From: Paludibacteraceae bacterium | Lineage (GTDB): Bacteria > Bacteroidota > Bacteroidia > Bacteroidales > Paludibacteraceae | Length of the DNA: 51,305 bases | Reading direction: 5' to 3' | NCBI GenBank assembly: GCA_017446585.1 | Contig: JAFSQL010000003.1 | Span: 1 to 51,305 of the forward strand | In this document: positions 27,301-35,857 of the stretch, one piece after another | Position numbering within the stretch: the first letter of the stretch is position 1 | Layout of the letters: every line of letters begins with the position of its first letter | Notes under the pieces: model-generated | The model's database searches: none | Told to the model about the DNA's origin: nothing | What the model saw: only the letters and a program-made list of their open reading frames with translations | Translations under genes and position numbers: made by a program

Positions 27301-28878
27301 AAGGTGAAACTGGCTGCAACGGACAAAGACGGCAACGCCGTGAAACTGAAGTATAAGGTGGTGGACCGGAATACCGTGGAAATAAATCCAGACGTGGACG
27401 GTCCAGTGACGGTGACCGTGACGGGGAAACGTCCGAACGAGACTCCAACCGGTGCCGGAGCTGTGTTGCAAGGAATGGCACGTGCCGCCATGTTCATAAG
27501 GAACGTGTCGTTCACGTATTCGCAAACCGACGGTATGTCAATGACGGGATTTGTTCCTGAGAGCGGATTTTTAGGTCAGGACGGTGGCGCACCTGGCATG
27601 TTGTTCGCCCTTGGATACCAGAAGGCAGGATTTCTGCAAGACGCATTTGACAAAGGTTGGATGGTGACGGGCGATTCGACCATCTCGCCGGTGTCGAAAA
27701 CACACACCACGGACTTGACGCTAAGGGTGTCAACGGAGTTGATACCGTCGGTGAGGGTTGACTTCGCCGCATCACGTTCGTACGCAAGGTCACTGACCGT
27801 TCAGTATCAGTATGACGGAATGCCGACGACCTTCACGGGTTCGTTCTCGCAGACGACCATAGGTTTGAAATCGTTCTTCGCGTCGCAGGGAAAATCATCG
27901 AACAACTATTACAACTCGACCTTCGAGAAGTTCAAGAGCAACCGTTACAAAGTGCGTGAACGGCTGATGGGGAAATACGCTTCATTCAAGTATCCGTCAG
28001 GAGGATTCATGAACAACGCGGAGTCGGCAGTGCTTGTCGGAGAGCAGTTTGACCCAGCGAACGGAGAGGTATCGTTGAACTCGGCGGAAGTGTTGATACC
28101 GTCGTTCATGAACGCATATACAGGTTCGTCAATCACGGATGACGAATTGATTCCTGGCCTAAGAAAGTTGTTGCCGAACTGGCGCGTGTCGTTCGACGGA
28201 CTGTCACGACTGCCATTTATCAAAGACCACTTCAAGTCGGTGAACTTGACGCATGTGTATTCGTGCAAGTATAATATCGGTTCGTTCTCGTCCTACTCGT
28301 CGTTCGTAGGCGTGGAAGGCGACTACGGATTCATATCGGACGTGACGACCGGGCTGCCGATGCCATCGTCGTGCTACGACATATCGTCGGTGTCAATCAC
28401 GGAAAACTTCAATCCGCTGATACGCGTGGACGCGACATTGAACAACTCGCTGTCGCTCTCGACGGAATACAGAACCGGAAGGACGGAAACGATGAACGTG
28501 TCGTCGGCACAGGTCATCTCGTCGCACAACGGGACGATAGCCTTCGGGGTGGGGTATAAGATTTCGGACTTTGACGTGATACTGCGGCTGAACAACGATA
28601 AGGAACAGAAAGTGAGCAATGACTTGACCTTGCGTTTTGACGTTTCAAAATCGAATACGTCCGCTATCATACGGAAGTTGGCAGAGGACGAGATGGCGCA
28701 GGCGACCTCGGGTGAGGAATCGTATTCTGCCCAGTTCACTGCCGAATATGTCTTCTCGTCCCGGTTGAACGTGAAGTTCTACTATGACTACCAGTCATCG
28801 ACACCACTGATATCGTCGTCGTACCCGACATCAAACCATAATTTCGGATTCTCGCTCAAATTACTCTTGACACGATGA
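21355..28878 (+). CDS. sprA: SprA/Sov, type IX secretion outer-membrane translocon
   Basis: 2507 residues, in the size range of SprA proteins, which form a giant beta barrel that carries T9SS cargo across the outer membrane. An in-frame TAA sits directly upstream at 21352, and the first ATG is only at residue 36, so TTG at 21355 is the likely start; it gives RSPFKIFLVVLFPLFVIAGC, a good signal peptide. SprA hallmarks include FDEKIQLNVNGKVGDRVNFN near residue 215, GSAGYSYIDDFESAATNINI near residue 840, and the C-terminal strand SNHNFGFSLKLLLT. A lysine-rich stretch (about 1940-1985) is a likely periplasmic loop. The gene overlaps the DsbD-like gene by four bases. Confidence 0.95.
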   Translation: MRSPFKIFLVVLFPLFVIAGCIVVGRTLPYERSGMLHQRWLGHGEESGAVGLSRYEDRGGYEGEADDKLRYPISNGQRETYEDIGDSGAVELATPSAVNSGVEYDPQTGLYFFRTRVGDEDIVTPFSMSESEYMNHAQRESMRAYYQDRIASETAEERNRKFSLSDIQFGIGKADKVFGPGGVQVKMQGSAELLFGAKINKVQNPALSERLRNPSPIFDFDEKIQLNVNGKVGDRVNFNMNYNTEATFDFDQSAIKLAYEGKEDDIVQRVEAGNVSMPLNSSLIRGSSALFGIRADLKFGNLSVQSVVSQQESESKTVSLKNGAQTMDFEVEALDYDENRHFFLSHYFRDNYEKNMSRLPNITSGVQINRVEVWITNKRADFTSARNVIAFLDLGESDSIHAKGTWSGTSGYPSNKVNNLYASVSGMADIRDVDKANTAMSSAYPALIGGEDYEKLESARMLNSTEYTVNAQLGFISLKTRINDDEVLAVAYEYTAGGQTYQVGEFSTDGIDAPRTLVVKLLKGTSLSPSLPNWHLMMKNVYALGATQVQSDNFKLNITYQSDSSGVYINNLPEASLSNVPLLRLLGMDRLDRRARLRPDGNFDYVEGYTILPDQGRVIFPVLEPFGASLRKAIGNGAVADKYAYDELYTMTKSDAENYSAKAKFRIEGEYKASNANEIRLGAMNIPKGSVSVTAGGVRLSENVDYTVDYAMGTVTILNEGLLESGTNIDVSLENQSLFSMQRKTLIGTHLEYMFNPNLSVGGTVMHLSEKPLTTKVAMGDEPISNTIWGLNFAYKNESQRLTTWLDKLPLLNLKAPSSYMLSGEFAQLIPGHQSAIGSAGYSYIDDFESAATNINILYPYAWSLASTPQGRFPEGRLSNNVNYGKNRALLAWYSIDPIFTRSTSTTPSYLRKDSEQQSNHYVREVSEQEIYPNREPISGQTNTLTVLNMAYYPDERGPYNLDADNIEANGRLSNPEGRWGGIMRRLDVTDFESANIDYVQFWLMDPFIYNPNAEGGDLYIDLGEISEDVLKDGKKSYENGYNTTGTLSLLDTTVWGYAPRSQATIYAFDNTTSARRNQDVGLDGMRSEDEFSFSTYQDYVTRYRTKVGAQYLDSLQNDLFSPLNDPAGDDYHYYQGDDYDDARLSILDRYKRYNGMEGNSPVATSTNGQTTSATNMPDVEDVNLDFNMNEYEKYFEYRVSLRPEDLQVGKNNITDKITSTVELKNGNHAEVSWYQFKVPIKEYEDSLVFGSIRNFKSIRFVRMYMTHFKEETHLRFGDLSLIRGEWRRYQKDLYQPTLPPVTSQTGMDVSVVSIEENASKTPVNYILPPGVEREKDPSQTQIRQQNEQSMQLRLTQLSPGDARAVYKTVSYDMRPYKRMQMYIHAEKMIDDATNLKSSDITCFLRIGSDMENNYYEYEVPLKLTPARMYSLSESSSDRGIVWPAENMIDIPFSLFTDVKKSRNRAKREGANGVSFMEEYSIYDPDHVHNRVTVKGNPTLGEVKRIMIGLRNRSGEIKSAEVWVNELRMKGFDEDGGWGAQANASVALSDFATVNLAGHMETAGFGSIEDNVQDRRMDDFTEFNVSTSAELGKLFPEKANVSIPVYYAYGREVSTPKYDPTNTDLLLKESLDELGNSRERDSLENLAKTVYTTRSFNITNARVNIKSEGFPMPYDPANFSVSYAYTESQEHSPDVLRGVTKDYKGTFTYQYALQPKPWEPFKKVKALKKPAFRLISDFNLYYLPTLISFNTTLMRQYEELQDRDLSGAGIDYNDPNNALLSVSKDFIWNRQFDLKYDLSRELKFSFSAATNSQIDETKYAPVNQELFPTEYDNWRDTVWRSLMSGGTPLSYQQSFNANFTMPFNKIPILNFLTGTASYTGNYTWDHGALTAEDEAAGRTNSSLGNDVTSIGTWQVNGRANLERLYNKSPYLKRANQRFALKNNSNKKKEKAKEQSNEPLEKTQKISLQKGKKKKFSHRLNTEKVKLAATDKDGNAVKLKYKVVDRNTVEINPDVDGPVTVTVTGKRPNETPTGAGAVLQGMARAAMFIRNVSFTYSQTDGMSMTGFVPESGFLGQDGGAPGMLFALGYQKAGFLQDAFDKGWMVTGDSTISPVSKTHTTDLTLRVSTELIPSVRVDFAASRSYARSLTVQYQYDGMPTTFTGSFSQTTIGLKSFFASQGKSSNNYYNSTFEKFKSNRYKVRERLMGKYASFKYPSGGFMNNAESAVLVGEQFDPANGEVSLNSAEVLIPSFMNAYTGSSITDDELIPGLRKLLPNWRVSFDGLSRLPFIKDHFKSVNLTHVYSCKYNIGSFSSYSSFVGVEGDYGFISDVTTGLPMPSSCYDISSVSITENFNPLIRVDATLNNSLSLSTEYRTGRTETMNVSSAQVISSHNGTIAFGVGYKISDFDVILRLNNDKEQKVSNDLTLRFDVSKSNTSAIIRKLAEDEMAQATSGEESYSAQFTAEYVFSSRLNVKFYYDYQSSTPLISSSYPTSNHNFGFSLKLLLTR

Positions 28879-30806
28879 ACAACAGAATAGTACATACGCT
28901 TCTCGTCCTGACAATGTGGATGGTGGGCATGACCGCCACATCGCAGATAGTGACCCCCGTGAAGTGGAAAAGTCATGTGGAAGAAAAAGGAAATGAACTG
29001 ATTTTGTCACTGACAGCGACGGTGGAAGAGGGGTGGCACGTCTATGACATGAACGTGGGTGAGGACGGCCCGCAAGCAACGACGGTGACGTATGTCAAGA
29101 CGGAAGGGCTTGAACCCGCGGGAGGACTAAAGGACAAGGGAAAAGCCATTGAACAATATGACTCAACGTTCATGATGGAACTGTCGTGGTGGGAAGGAGC
29201 GGTGCGTCTTGAGCAACGATTCAAGATAAAAGAGGAGAAGTGGAAAGTGGAAGGGCAAGTGCGGTATATGTGTTGCGATGACGAATCGTGTTTGCCGCCA
29301 GAGAAATGGAAGTTCACGCATGAAGCAACGGCAAAGGCGGAAGCACAGATAGTGACGGAGACGGAGGAGCAAGTGGTGGAAGAAGACATAAAGGAGGCGC
29401 AGGAAGAAGAAACGGTGGATTCCGTAAGTCCTGAATTTGGCGTCGTCTCGAAAGAAGAGGAGAAGGAGTCGTTGTTGTCCGTATTCCTGTTCGGACTTGT
29501 TGCGGGGTTGTTGGCACTGCTCACGCCATGCGTGTGGCCCGTGATGCCAATGACCGTATCGTTCTTCCTGCACAGGAAGAACGGGCACGGGAAACGAGAT
29601 GCCGTGTTGTATGGGTTGTCGATATTTGTCATCTATGTGGCGTTGGGGGTGTTTGTGACCGTCTTTTTCGGAGCGAGCGCGCTGAACGCCCTTTCGACCA
29701 ATGCCGCTTTGAATATCGTCTTCTTCATCTTGATGGTGTTGTTCGCATTGTCGTTTTTCGGGTATTTCGACTTGTCGCTGCCAGCGTCGTGGGGAAACGC
29801 CGTGAACGGTAAGGCGAGGTCGCTGTCGGGAGTTGTGTCGATATTGCTGATGGCATTCGTGTTGGTCATCGTGTCATTCTCCTGCACGGGACCGATCATA
29901 GGAACGCTGTTGGTGCAAGTGGCCATGAGTGAAGACTATGCCGCTCCCGTGGTAGGCATGGTGGGGTTCGCGATAGCCTTGGCGTTGCCGTTCACGATGT
30001 GCGCAATGTTCCCGTCGATAATGAATAAGTTGCCAAAATCAGGGGGATGGATGGCGCACATCAAGGTGTTGCTGGCATGTGTGGAGATGCTGTTCGCCTT
30101 GAAATTTTTGTCGGTGGCTGACATGACCATGCAGTGGGGCATATTGCCGCGATGGTTGTTCATCGTCATGTGGGGTGCGATAGGACTGTTGCTGGCGTTG
30201 TATCTGGTGGGAGCGGTTAGGTTCCCATGCAACTATGGCGATAGGAAACGCTCGGTGGGGTTGCGACTGCTGTCGGTGGTGCCATTGGCGTTTGCCTTGT
30301 ATATGGGTAGCGGACTGCTGGGTAATCCGTTGCATGGCGTAAGTGCCTTTCTTCCGCCCAATGAGAAGATAGCGAAAGGGCAAGTGGTGTTTGACGACTA
30401 CGAAAAGGGAATGGCATACGCTCGAGAGAAAAGGATGCCTGTGTTCGTGGACTTCACCGGTTACGGTTGCGTCAATTGCAGAAAGATGGAGGCGGCAGTC
30501 TTCTCGCAAGACACGGTGAAGAGACTGCTGGAAAAATTTGTGGTGATACGATTATACACGGATTCGCGAGAGGAATTGGAACAACCACGGAAAGTGGTGG
30601 AGAGAGGAGAGGAACTGGAATTAGAAACGAAAGGTGAACAATGGAGTCACCTGCAAAGAACATTGTATGGGGTGAACGCTCAACCCTTCTACGTGACTAT
30701 GAACGCAAGTCTGCCGTCAAAGTATGGAACATACGCCTATGACGAAGACGTGGAAGACTTTGTGGATTTTCTTGAGCGTTCGTTGGCTGCTTATGCTGAC
30801 AAATAG
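28875..30806 (+). CDS. dsbD: DsbD-like thiol:disulfide interchange protein
   Basis: 643 residues in three parts. A signal peptide and N-terminal immunoglobulin-like domain (about 1-150) are followed by an acidic linker. Next is a polytopic membrane domain (about 195-490) with the paired Cys in LTPCVWPVMP (Cys219) and SFSCTGPIIG (Cys337). Last is a periplasmic thioredoxin-like domain with GYGCVNCRKMEA (Cys532 and Cys535). The protein would carry electrons from cytoplasmic thioredoxin to the periplasm to reduce disulfides. The ATGA overlap with sprA suggests coupled expression; whether it helps fold SprA or its cargo is inference. Confidence 0.92.
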   Translation: MNNRIVHTLLVLTMWMVGMTATSQIVTPVKWKSHVEEKGNELILSLTATVEEGWHVYDMNVGEDGPQATTVTYVKTEGLEPAGGLKDKGKAIEQYDSTFMMELSWWEGAVRLEQRFKIKEEKWKVEGQVRYMCCDDESCLPPEKWKFTHEATAKAEAQIVTETEEQVVEEDIKEAQEEETVDSVSPEFGVVSKEEEKESLLSVFLFGLVAGLLALLTPCVWPVMPMTVSFFLHRKNGHGKRDAVLYGLSIFVIYVALGVFVTVFFGASALNALSTNAALNIVFFILMVLFALSFFGYFDLSLPASWGNAVNGKARSLSGVVSILLMAFVLVIVSFSCTGPIIGTLLVQVAMSEDYAAPVVGMVGFAIALALPFTMCAMFPSIMNKLPKSGGWMAHIKVLLACVEMLFALKFLSVADMTMQWGILPRWLFIVMWGAIGLLLALYLVGAVRFPCNYGDRKRSVGLRLLSVVPLAFALYMGSGLLGNPLHGVSAFLPPNEKIAKGQVVFDDYEKGMAYAREKRMPVFVDFTGYGCVNCRKMEAAVFSQDTVKRLLEKFVVIRLYTDSREELEQPRKVVERGEELELETKGEQWSHLQRTLYGVNAQPFYVTMNASLPSKYGTYAYDEDVEDFVDFLERSLAAYADK

Positions 30807-30898
30807 TCCACAAGACTGCCAACAATGGCGTTCAAAAACGCAATGGCAAAGACTTTGAAGAGCAAAAAAGAAACGAAAACAAAAATACACAATACGAC

Positions 30899-31477
30899 AT
30901 GAACGAAGAAGAAATGAAAGATGAGGAAATGAAGGACCAGACGCTGAATGCGGATGAGGAAACGGCTCAGGAAGAAATGGAAAAAAACGGAGAGGAAGTG
31001 AAAGACGAAAAGGAAGCCGCTTCGGAGACTGACAAAATGGCGGAAGAATTGGAAAAGGCGAAGAACGACTATTTGTATCTGCGCGCGGAGTATGACAACT
31101 ACAGGAAACGTACGATAAAGGAAAAGGCAGAACTGATAGAGTCCGCATCGTCACGCGTCCTTGTGGACATATTGCCGTTGATAGACGACTTTGAAAGAGG
31201 AATAGAGGCGAATGAGAAAGCGGAGGATTTGGAAGTCGTGAAGGAGGGCATGAAACTCATTTATGAAAAGTTCGTAGGATTCCTGAAAAACCAACGCGTG
31301 GAGGCGATAGAAGCGAAGGGCAAGAAGTTTGACACGGACTATCACGAAGCCATAGCCATGATACCAACCGCGACGGAAGAAGAGGACGGGGTGGTGATGG
31401 ACTGCGTGCAAAAGGGATATATGTTGGGCGACAAGGTGATCAGGCACGCCAAGGTTGCCGTGGGCAAGAAACAATAA
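30899..31477 (+). CDS. grpE: GrpE nucleotide exchange factor
   Basis: 192 residues. An acidic, Glu/Lys-rich N-terminal arm leads into the long coiled-coil helix around KNDYLYLRAEYDNYRKRTIK and the C-terminal beta domain with GYMLGDKVIRHAKVAVGK. GrpE releases ADP from DnaK. Paired with dnaJ 18 bases downstream; dnaK is not in the window. Confidence 0.96.
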   Translation: MNEEEMKDEEMKDQTLNADEETAQEEMEKNGEEVKDEKEAASETDKMAEELEKAKNDYLYLRAEYDNYRKRTIKEKAELIESASSRVLVDILPLIDDFERGIEANEKAEDLEVVKEGMKLIYEKFVGFLKNQRVEAIEAKGKKFDTDYHEAIAMIPTATEEEDGVVMDCVQKGYMLGDKVIRHAKVAVGKKQ

Positions 31478-31495
31478 CCTCAAAAAAGAAAAGTC

Positions 31496-32644
31496 ATGGC
31501 AGAAAAGCGCGATTACTATGAGGTGCTCGGTGTTGACAAGAAGGCAACCGCCGAGGAGATAAAGAAGGCGTACAGGAAGAAGGCGATACAGTATCACCCG
31601 GACAAGAATCCTGGCGACAAGCATGCGGAGGAGATGTTCAAGGAGGCCGCGGAGGCGTATGAAGTGCTGTCGAATCCAGACAAAAGGGCTCGATATGACC
31701 AGTTTGGCATGGCGGGCATGAACGGCGGCGCCGGAGGTGGCGGCGGGTTCTCGATGAACATGGACGACATATTCTCGATGTTCGGTGACGTGTTTGGCGG
31801 TCACTTCGGGGCTGGATTTGGCGGTTTCGGCGGCGGCGGTTCAAGAGGTCGTCGGGTGAACAAGGGAAGTGACTTGCGCGTGAAGGTGAAGATGACGCTG
31901 AAGGACATTTCGACGGGAGTAGATAAGAAGATAAAGATTCATAAGTTGGTGCCATGCACGCATTGTCACGGAACGGGTTCGGCAGACGGAAAGACGGAGA
32001 CGTGCTCGACGTGTCACGGTTCGGGAACGGTGGTGACGACGCGTCAAACGATATTGGGAACGATGCAGACGCAAACCGTGTGTCCGACGTGCGGCGGAGA
32101 GGGACACGTGGTGAAGAATCGTTGTCCGCACTGCAATGGTGACGGAATAGTAAGAGGCGAGGAGGAGGTGTCGTTCCACATTCCTGCCGGTGTCGCCGGA
32201 GGCATGCAACTGACCGTGTCAGGGAAAGGAAACGCGGCACGTCATGGAGGCGTGAACGGAGACCTCTATGTGCTGATTGAAGAGGAAGAGCATCCGGACT
32301 TGATACGCGATGACAATGACCTTGTATATAACTTGCTTTTGGACTTGCCGACGGCGATACTCGGCGACAGCATAGAGGTGCCAACCGTAGATGGAAAGGT
32401 GAGAGTGAAGATAGCCCCGGGCACACAACCGAACAAGGTGTTGAGGGTGCGCGGCAAGGGACTGCCATCGGTGAACGGTTACGGAACGGGTGACTTGCTC
32501 GTCAACATAGGCGTTTACGTGCCAGAGAAATTGTCGTCGGACGAGAAGAAAATAATCGAAAAGCTGAAGGGCAGTAGCAACATGCGTCCGTCGCAGGGTG
32601 CTGTGTCATCGTTTTTCGAGCGAGTGAAGTCGATGTTCCGATAG
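31496..32644 (+). CDS. dnaJ: Chaperone DnaJ, type I
   Basis: 382 residues. J domain with YHPDKNPGD (HPD loop near residue 33), a Gly/Phe-rich stretch (about 75-118), four zinc-binding CxxCxGxG repeats ([32 protein letters not shown] at about 156-225) and the C-terminal substrate-binding domains. It stimulates DnaK ATPase and hands over unfolded clients. Second gene of the grpE-dnaJ pair. Confidence 0.98.
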   Translation: MAEKRDYYEVLGVDKKATAEEIKKAYRKKAIQYHPDKNPGDKHAEEMFKEAAEAYEVLSNPDKRARYDQFGMAGMNGGAGGGGGFSMNMDDIFSMFGDVFGGHFGAGFGGFGGGGSRGRRVNKGSDLRVKVKMTLKDISTGVDKKIKIHKLVPCTHCHGTGSADGKTETCSTCHGSGTVVTTRQTILGTMQTQTVCPTCGGEGHVVKNRCPHCNGDGIVRGEEEVSFHIPAGVAGGMQLTVSGKGNAARHGGVNGDLYVLIEEEEHPDLIRDDNDLVYNLLLDLPTAILGDSIEVPTVDGKVRVKIAPGTQPNKVLRVRGKGLPSVNGYGTGDLLVNIGVYVPEKLSSDEKKIIEKLKGSSNMRPSQGAVSSFFERVKSMFR

Positions 32645-32655
32645 AGGAGAAGATA

Positions 32656-33117
32656 CTAAAGTGGGATAGCATAGGAATTTTTTTCCTCCTTGAGGACAAA
32701 AAGGGAGTGGAGCGAACCGATGGAGTCAATGACCCCGAGTCGTTCGCGCACGAATTCCTGATAGTGGTCCATGTCTCGAGCCACGATTTTGAGCATATAG
32801 TCGAAATCGCCCGATATGTTGTAGCATTCGGTTACCTCCTCGATATTCCGAATGGATTCGACAAAGTCGAGCATGCAATCCTTGGAGTGCTTCTTGAGCC
32901 GGATGTTGCAGAAGACGGAGATGTAGTTGAGCGTGTCCTTGTTGAGGATGGCGACGTACTTCTTGATGAATCCGTTCTTATGCAAGTGCTTGACGCGTTC
33001 GTAGATGGGGGTGGGAGAGAGGTGAACGCGCGCGGCAAGTTCCTTGGTGGAGAGGGAGGAGTCGTCCTGCAAAATGCGAAGTAATTTTTTGTCAATTTCG
33101 TCCAAAGACTTTTCCAT
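32656..33117 (-). CDS. Lrp/AsnC-family transcriptional regulator
   Basis: 153 residues. N-terminal winged helix-turn-helix: LDEIDKKLLRILQDDSSLST and ELAARVHLSPTPIYERVKHL. C-terminal RAM effector domain: VTECYNISGDFDYMLKIVAR. Such proteins form octamers or dimers that bind an amino acid and control amino acid metabolism. It is divergent from metY-metA with 125 bases between, so those genes, and itself, are the most likely targets. Convergent with dnaJ, 11 bases apart. Confidence 0.93.
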   Translation of the reverse strand: MEKSLDEIDKKLLRILQDDSSLSTKELAARVHLSPTPIYERVKHLHKNGFIKKYVAILNKDTLNYISVFCNIRLKKHSKDCMLDFVESIRNIEEVTECYNISGDFDYMLKIVARDMDHYQEFVRERLGVIDSIGSLHSLFVLKEEKNSYAIPL

Positions 33118-33206
33118 ATTTCATTCTAATTTTTTTGCAATTTTAGTGATTTTTTCTGAAATATAGGGTAAACGTAAAATGATTTTATCGCTTCCCCTAA
33201 AATGCG

Positions 33207-33214
33207 TATCTTTG
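33207..33214 (+). promoter_or_regulatory. -7 promoter box of metY
   Basis: TATCTTTG, 28 bases before the metY ATG, in the 125-base region shared with the divergent Lrp-type gene. I see no SAM riboswitch in this short region. Confidence 0.6.
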
Positions 33215-33242
33215 CCGTCCGTTAAAAAAACAGACAGAAAGA

Positions 33243-34532
33243 ATGCAGAAGAACAACAAACACCTCGGTACCATTTGCGTGCAAGAGGGATGGAAACCCA
33301 AGAAGGGCGAGAGCCGCGTGTTGCCAATATTTCAAAGCACGACGTTCAAGTATGACAATACGCAGCAAATGGCAGACTTGTTTGACTTGAAAGCATCGGG
33401 TTATTTCTATACCCGCTTGCAAAATCCCACCAATGACGCTGTAGCCGCAAAGATAACGGCGTTGGAAGGCGGTGCTGCCGGCATGTTGACATCGTCGGGT
33501 CAAGCGGCGAATTTCTATGCCGTTTTTAATATATGTGAGGCGGGAGACCACTTCATTTCGGCATCGACCATATATGGCGGCACGTTCAACTTGTTTGGCG
33601 TGTCGATGAAGAAGTTGGGAATAGACGTTACATTCGTGGATCCAGACGCACCAGAAGAAGAGATAGAGAAAGCGTTCAAGCCGAACACCAAGTGCGTGTT
33701 TGGCGAAACGATAGCGAATCCGGTACTGTCGGTGCTTGACATAGAGAAGTTCGCTCGTTTGGCTCATCGTCATGGTGTTCCGTTGATTGTGGACAACACC
33801 TTTCCGACGCCAATCAATTGTCGTCCGTTTGAGTGGGGGTGTGACATTGTGACGCATTCGACCACAAAGTATATGGACGGACACGCGACGCAAGTGGGCG
33901 GTGCCATCGTGGACAGTGGAAACTTTGACTGGGACGCTCACGCAGACAAGTTCCCGGGATTGACAGAACCGGATCCATCGTATCACGGATTGGCGTATAG
34001 CAAGGCGTTCGGCAAGGGAGCGTACATAACGAAGGCAACGGCACAATTGATGCGCGACTTCGGTAGCATCCCGTCACCACACAACGCTTTCCTTCTTAAC
34101 CTCGGTCTTGAGACGTTGCACGTGCGCATGCCTCGCCACTGTTCGAACGCCCTGGCCGTGGCACAATATCTGTCGGAGAATCCGGAGGTGGCATGGGTGA
34201 ATTTTCCCGGGCTGAAGAGTGACAAGTACTATGAGTTGGCGCAAAAGCAGTTTGACGGCGGACAGTCGTGCGGAGTGGTGACGTTCGGTATCAAGGGAGG
34301 TCGCGAACGCAGCATCAAGTTTATGGATTCGCTGAAGTTGACCGCCATCGTGACCCACGTGGCAGACGCTCGCACATGCGTTTTGCACCCTGCCTCGCAT
34401 ACGCACAGACAGTTGTCGGACGAAGAGTTGATAGCGGCGGGAGTACGTCCGGACTTGATTCGCTATTCGGTAGGAATAGAAGACGTTGAGGATGTGATTG
34501 AGGATTTGGAAACAGGATTCAAGTCGTTATAA
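33243..34532 (+). CDS. metY: O-acetylhomoserine sulfhydrylase (MetY-type)
   Basis: 429 residues, typical of the longer MetY branch of the Cys/Met PLP enzymes. PLP lysine is Lys209 in HSTTKYMDGHAT; other family blocks are YTRLQNPTNDAVAAKIT near residue 59, MLTSSGQAAN, and C-terminal LHPASHTHRQLSDEEL. It makes homocysteine from O-acetylhomoserine and sulfide. The next gene, metA, is predicted to use acetyl-CoA and supply this substrate, so the pair forms a two-step route. Confidence 0.94.
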   Translation: MQKNNKHLGTICVQEGWKPKKGESRVLPIFQSTTFKYDNTQQMADLFDLKASGYFYTRLQNPTNDAVAAKITALEGGAAGMLTSSGQAANFYAVFNICEAGDHFISASTIYGGTFNLFGVSMKKLGIDVTFVDPDAPEEEIEKAFKPNTKCVFGETIANPVLSVLDIEKFARLAHRHGVPLIVDNTFPTPINCRPFEWGCDIVTHSTTKYMDGHATQVGGAIVDSGNFDWDAHADKFPGLTEPDPSYHGLAYSKAFGKGAYITKATAQLMRDFGSIPSPHNAFLLNLGLETLHVRMPRHCSNALAVAQYLSENPEVAWVNFPGLKSDKYYELAQKQFDGGQSCGVVTFGIKGGRERSIKFMDSLKLTAIVTHVADARTCVLHPASHTHRQLSDEELIAAGVRPDLIRYSVGIEDVEDVIEDLETGFKSL

Positions 34533-34555
34533 ACAATAAAAAACAAAAGTAGCGA

Positions 34556-35473
34556 ATGCCAATAACCCTTCCAGACACATTGCCCGCCATAGACTTGCTT
34601 CGCAAGGAGAACATCTTTGTGCAAAGCGCGTCACGCTCGCTTGCGCAGGAGATAAGACCTTTGCGCATCGTGTGTCTGAACTTGATGCCTCTGAAGATAA
34701 CGACGGAGACCGATATCATCAGGTTGTTGAGCAACACGCCATTACAGATAGAACTTGACTTCATCCGCTTGCGCAGTCACACGCCAAAGAACACTCCGAT
34801 AGAGCATTTGTTGGAGTTCTACATTGACTTTGACGAGATAAAGCGCAGGAAGTATGACGGCTTGATAGTGACGGGCGCGCCGTTGGAGCATATGCCGTTT
34901 GAGGATGTGAATTACTGGGAGGAGTTGAAAGGCGTGCTGGACTGGGCAAAGACGAACGTGACATCGTGCATGTTCATTTGCTGGGCAGCACAAGCGGCGG
35001 CATACTACTATTACGGCATACCGAAATATCCATTGTCGGAAAAGATGTTCGGCGTGTTTGAACATCACGTTTTGGAACCGAGGAATCCTCTTTTCCGTGG
35101 TTTTGATGACGTGTTCTACATGCCGCACAGCCGACATACGGAAGTGAAGAGGGAGGACATATTGAGTTGTCCGGAACTGAAATTGATGTCGGAGAGCGAA
35201 GATGCCGGTGTGGCCATCATGATGGCACGGGGCGGACGTGAGGTCTATGTGTTCGGTCATGCGGAGTACACGGCGGACACGCTCGGTAATGAATATAAGC
35301 GAGACTTGGAGAAAGGGAAACCGATTCACGTGCCTTATAACTATTATCCGAACGATGACGCGACGAAGAACCCTATCGTTCGTTGGCGCGGACACGCTAA
35401 TTTGCTATACTTGAACTGGTTGAACTATTTCGTTTATCAGGAAACCCCATACGATTTGGACAAAATCATGTAG
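34556..35473 (+). CDS. metA: Homoserine O-acetyltransferase of the MetA family
   Basis: 305 residues, full length MetA. Catalytic Cys142 (FICWAAQAA), His235 and Glu237 (GHAEYTADT) align with the E. coli numbering. Residue 111 is Glu (TGAPLEHMPF). In this family Glu at 111 is known to favour acetyl-CoA, Gly succinyl-CoA, so I call it an acetyltransferase despite its usual name of homoserine O-succinyltransferase. Its product fits the MetY encoded 23 bases upstream. Confidence 0.93.
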   Translation: MPITLPDTLPAIDLLRKENIFVQSASRSLAQEIRPLRIVCLNLMPLKITTETDIIRLLSNTPLQIELDFIRLRSHTPKNTPIEHLLEFYIDFDEIKRRKYDGLIVTGAPLEHMPFEDVNYWEELKGVLDWAKTNVTSCMFICWAAQAAAYYYYGIPKYPLSEKMFGVFEHHVLEPRNPLFRGFDDVFYMPHSRHTEVKREDILSCPELKLMSESEDAGVAIMMARGGREVYVFGHAEYTADTLGNEYKRDLEKGKPIHVPYNYYPNDDATKNPIVRWRGHANLLYLNWLNYFVYQETPYDLDKIM

Positions 35474-35490
35474 GAATGGAAGGAAACAAG

Positions 35491-35527
35491 AAAATGCCGT
35501 TTAAGTGTTAACTTAAACGGCATTTTT
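35491..35527. terminator. Bidirectional terminator between metA and the Dabb gene
   Basis: Perfect 16-bp stem, AAAATGCCGTTTAAGT with its complement, around a GTTA loop, with T-rich sequence on both outward sides. It ends the convergent metA and Dabb transcripts. Confidence 0.9.
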
Positions 35528-35555
35528 GTTTCAAAAGATATAAATGACAGAATCG

Positions 35556-35855
35556 TTAGATTTCGGAGTCAACGCAGGCACGGCTTTCGACGACCTCGCC
35601 AATGACTTTCTTGACCGCCATGTGGTCGGGTTGTATGGCGTATGCATCCAAGTCTTCCTTGTTGTCAAAGTCGGCAACAAGACTCAGGTCCCACTTTTCA
35701 TCAGGATTCCAGTTGATGCCAACTTGTTCGTTGCGAATGTAGTCAACCTTGTTTTTCAAAGCGTCAAGTCCGTTTTTGATTTCGGTGAGCTTGGCGGCGC
35801 GCGCTTCCGTTGATTCCAACGGTTTCATCTTGAACAAAACAATGTGCCGTATCAT
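35556..35855 (-). CDS. Dabb (stress-responsive A/B barrel) domain protein
   Basis: 99 residues. MIRHIVLFKMKPLESTEAR, WDLSLVADFDNKEDLDAYAI and PDHMAVKKVIGEVVESRACVD are the three Dabb blocks. The family forms dimeric ferredoxin-like barrels. Some members are plant stress proteins or polyketide cyclases; bacterial single-domain forms like this have no firm function. It is a single gene, with its own promoter and a palindrome just upstream. Confidence 0.88.
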   Translation of the reverse strand: MIRHIVLFKMKPLESTEARAAKLTEIKNGLDALKNKVDYIRNEQVGINWNPDEKWDLSLVADFDNKEDLDAYAIQPDHMAVKKVIGEVVESRACVDSEI

Positions 35856-35857
35856 GA

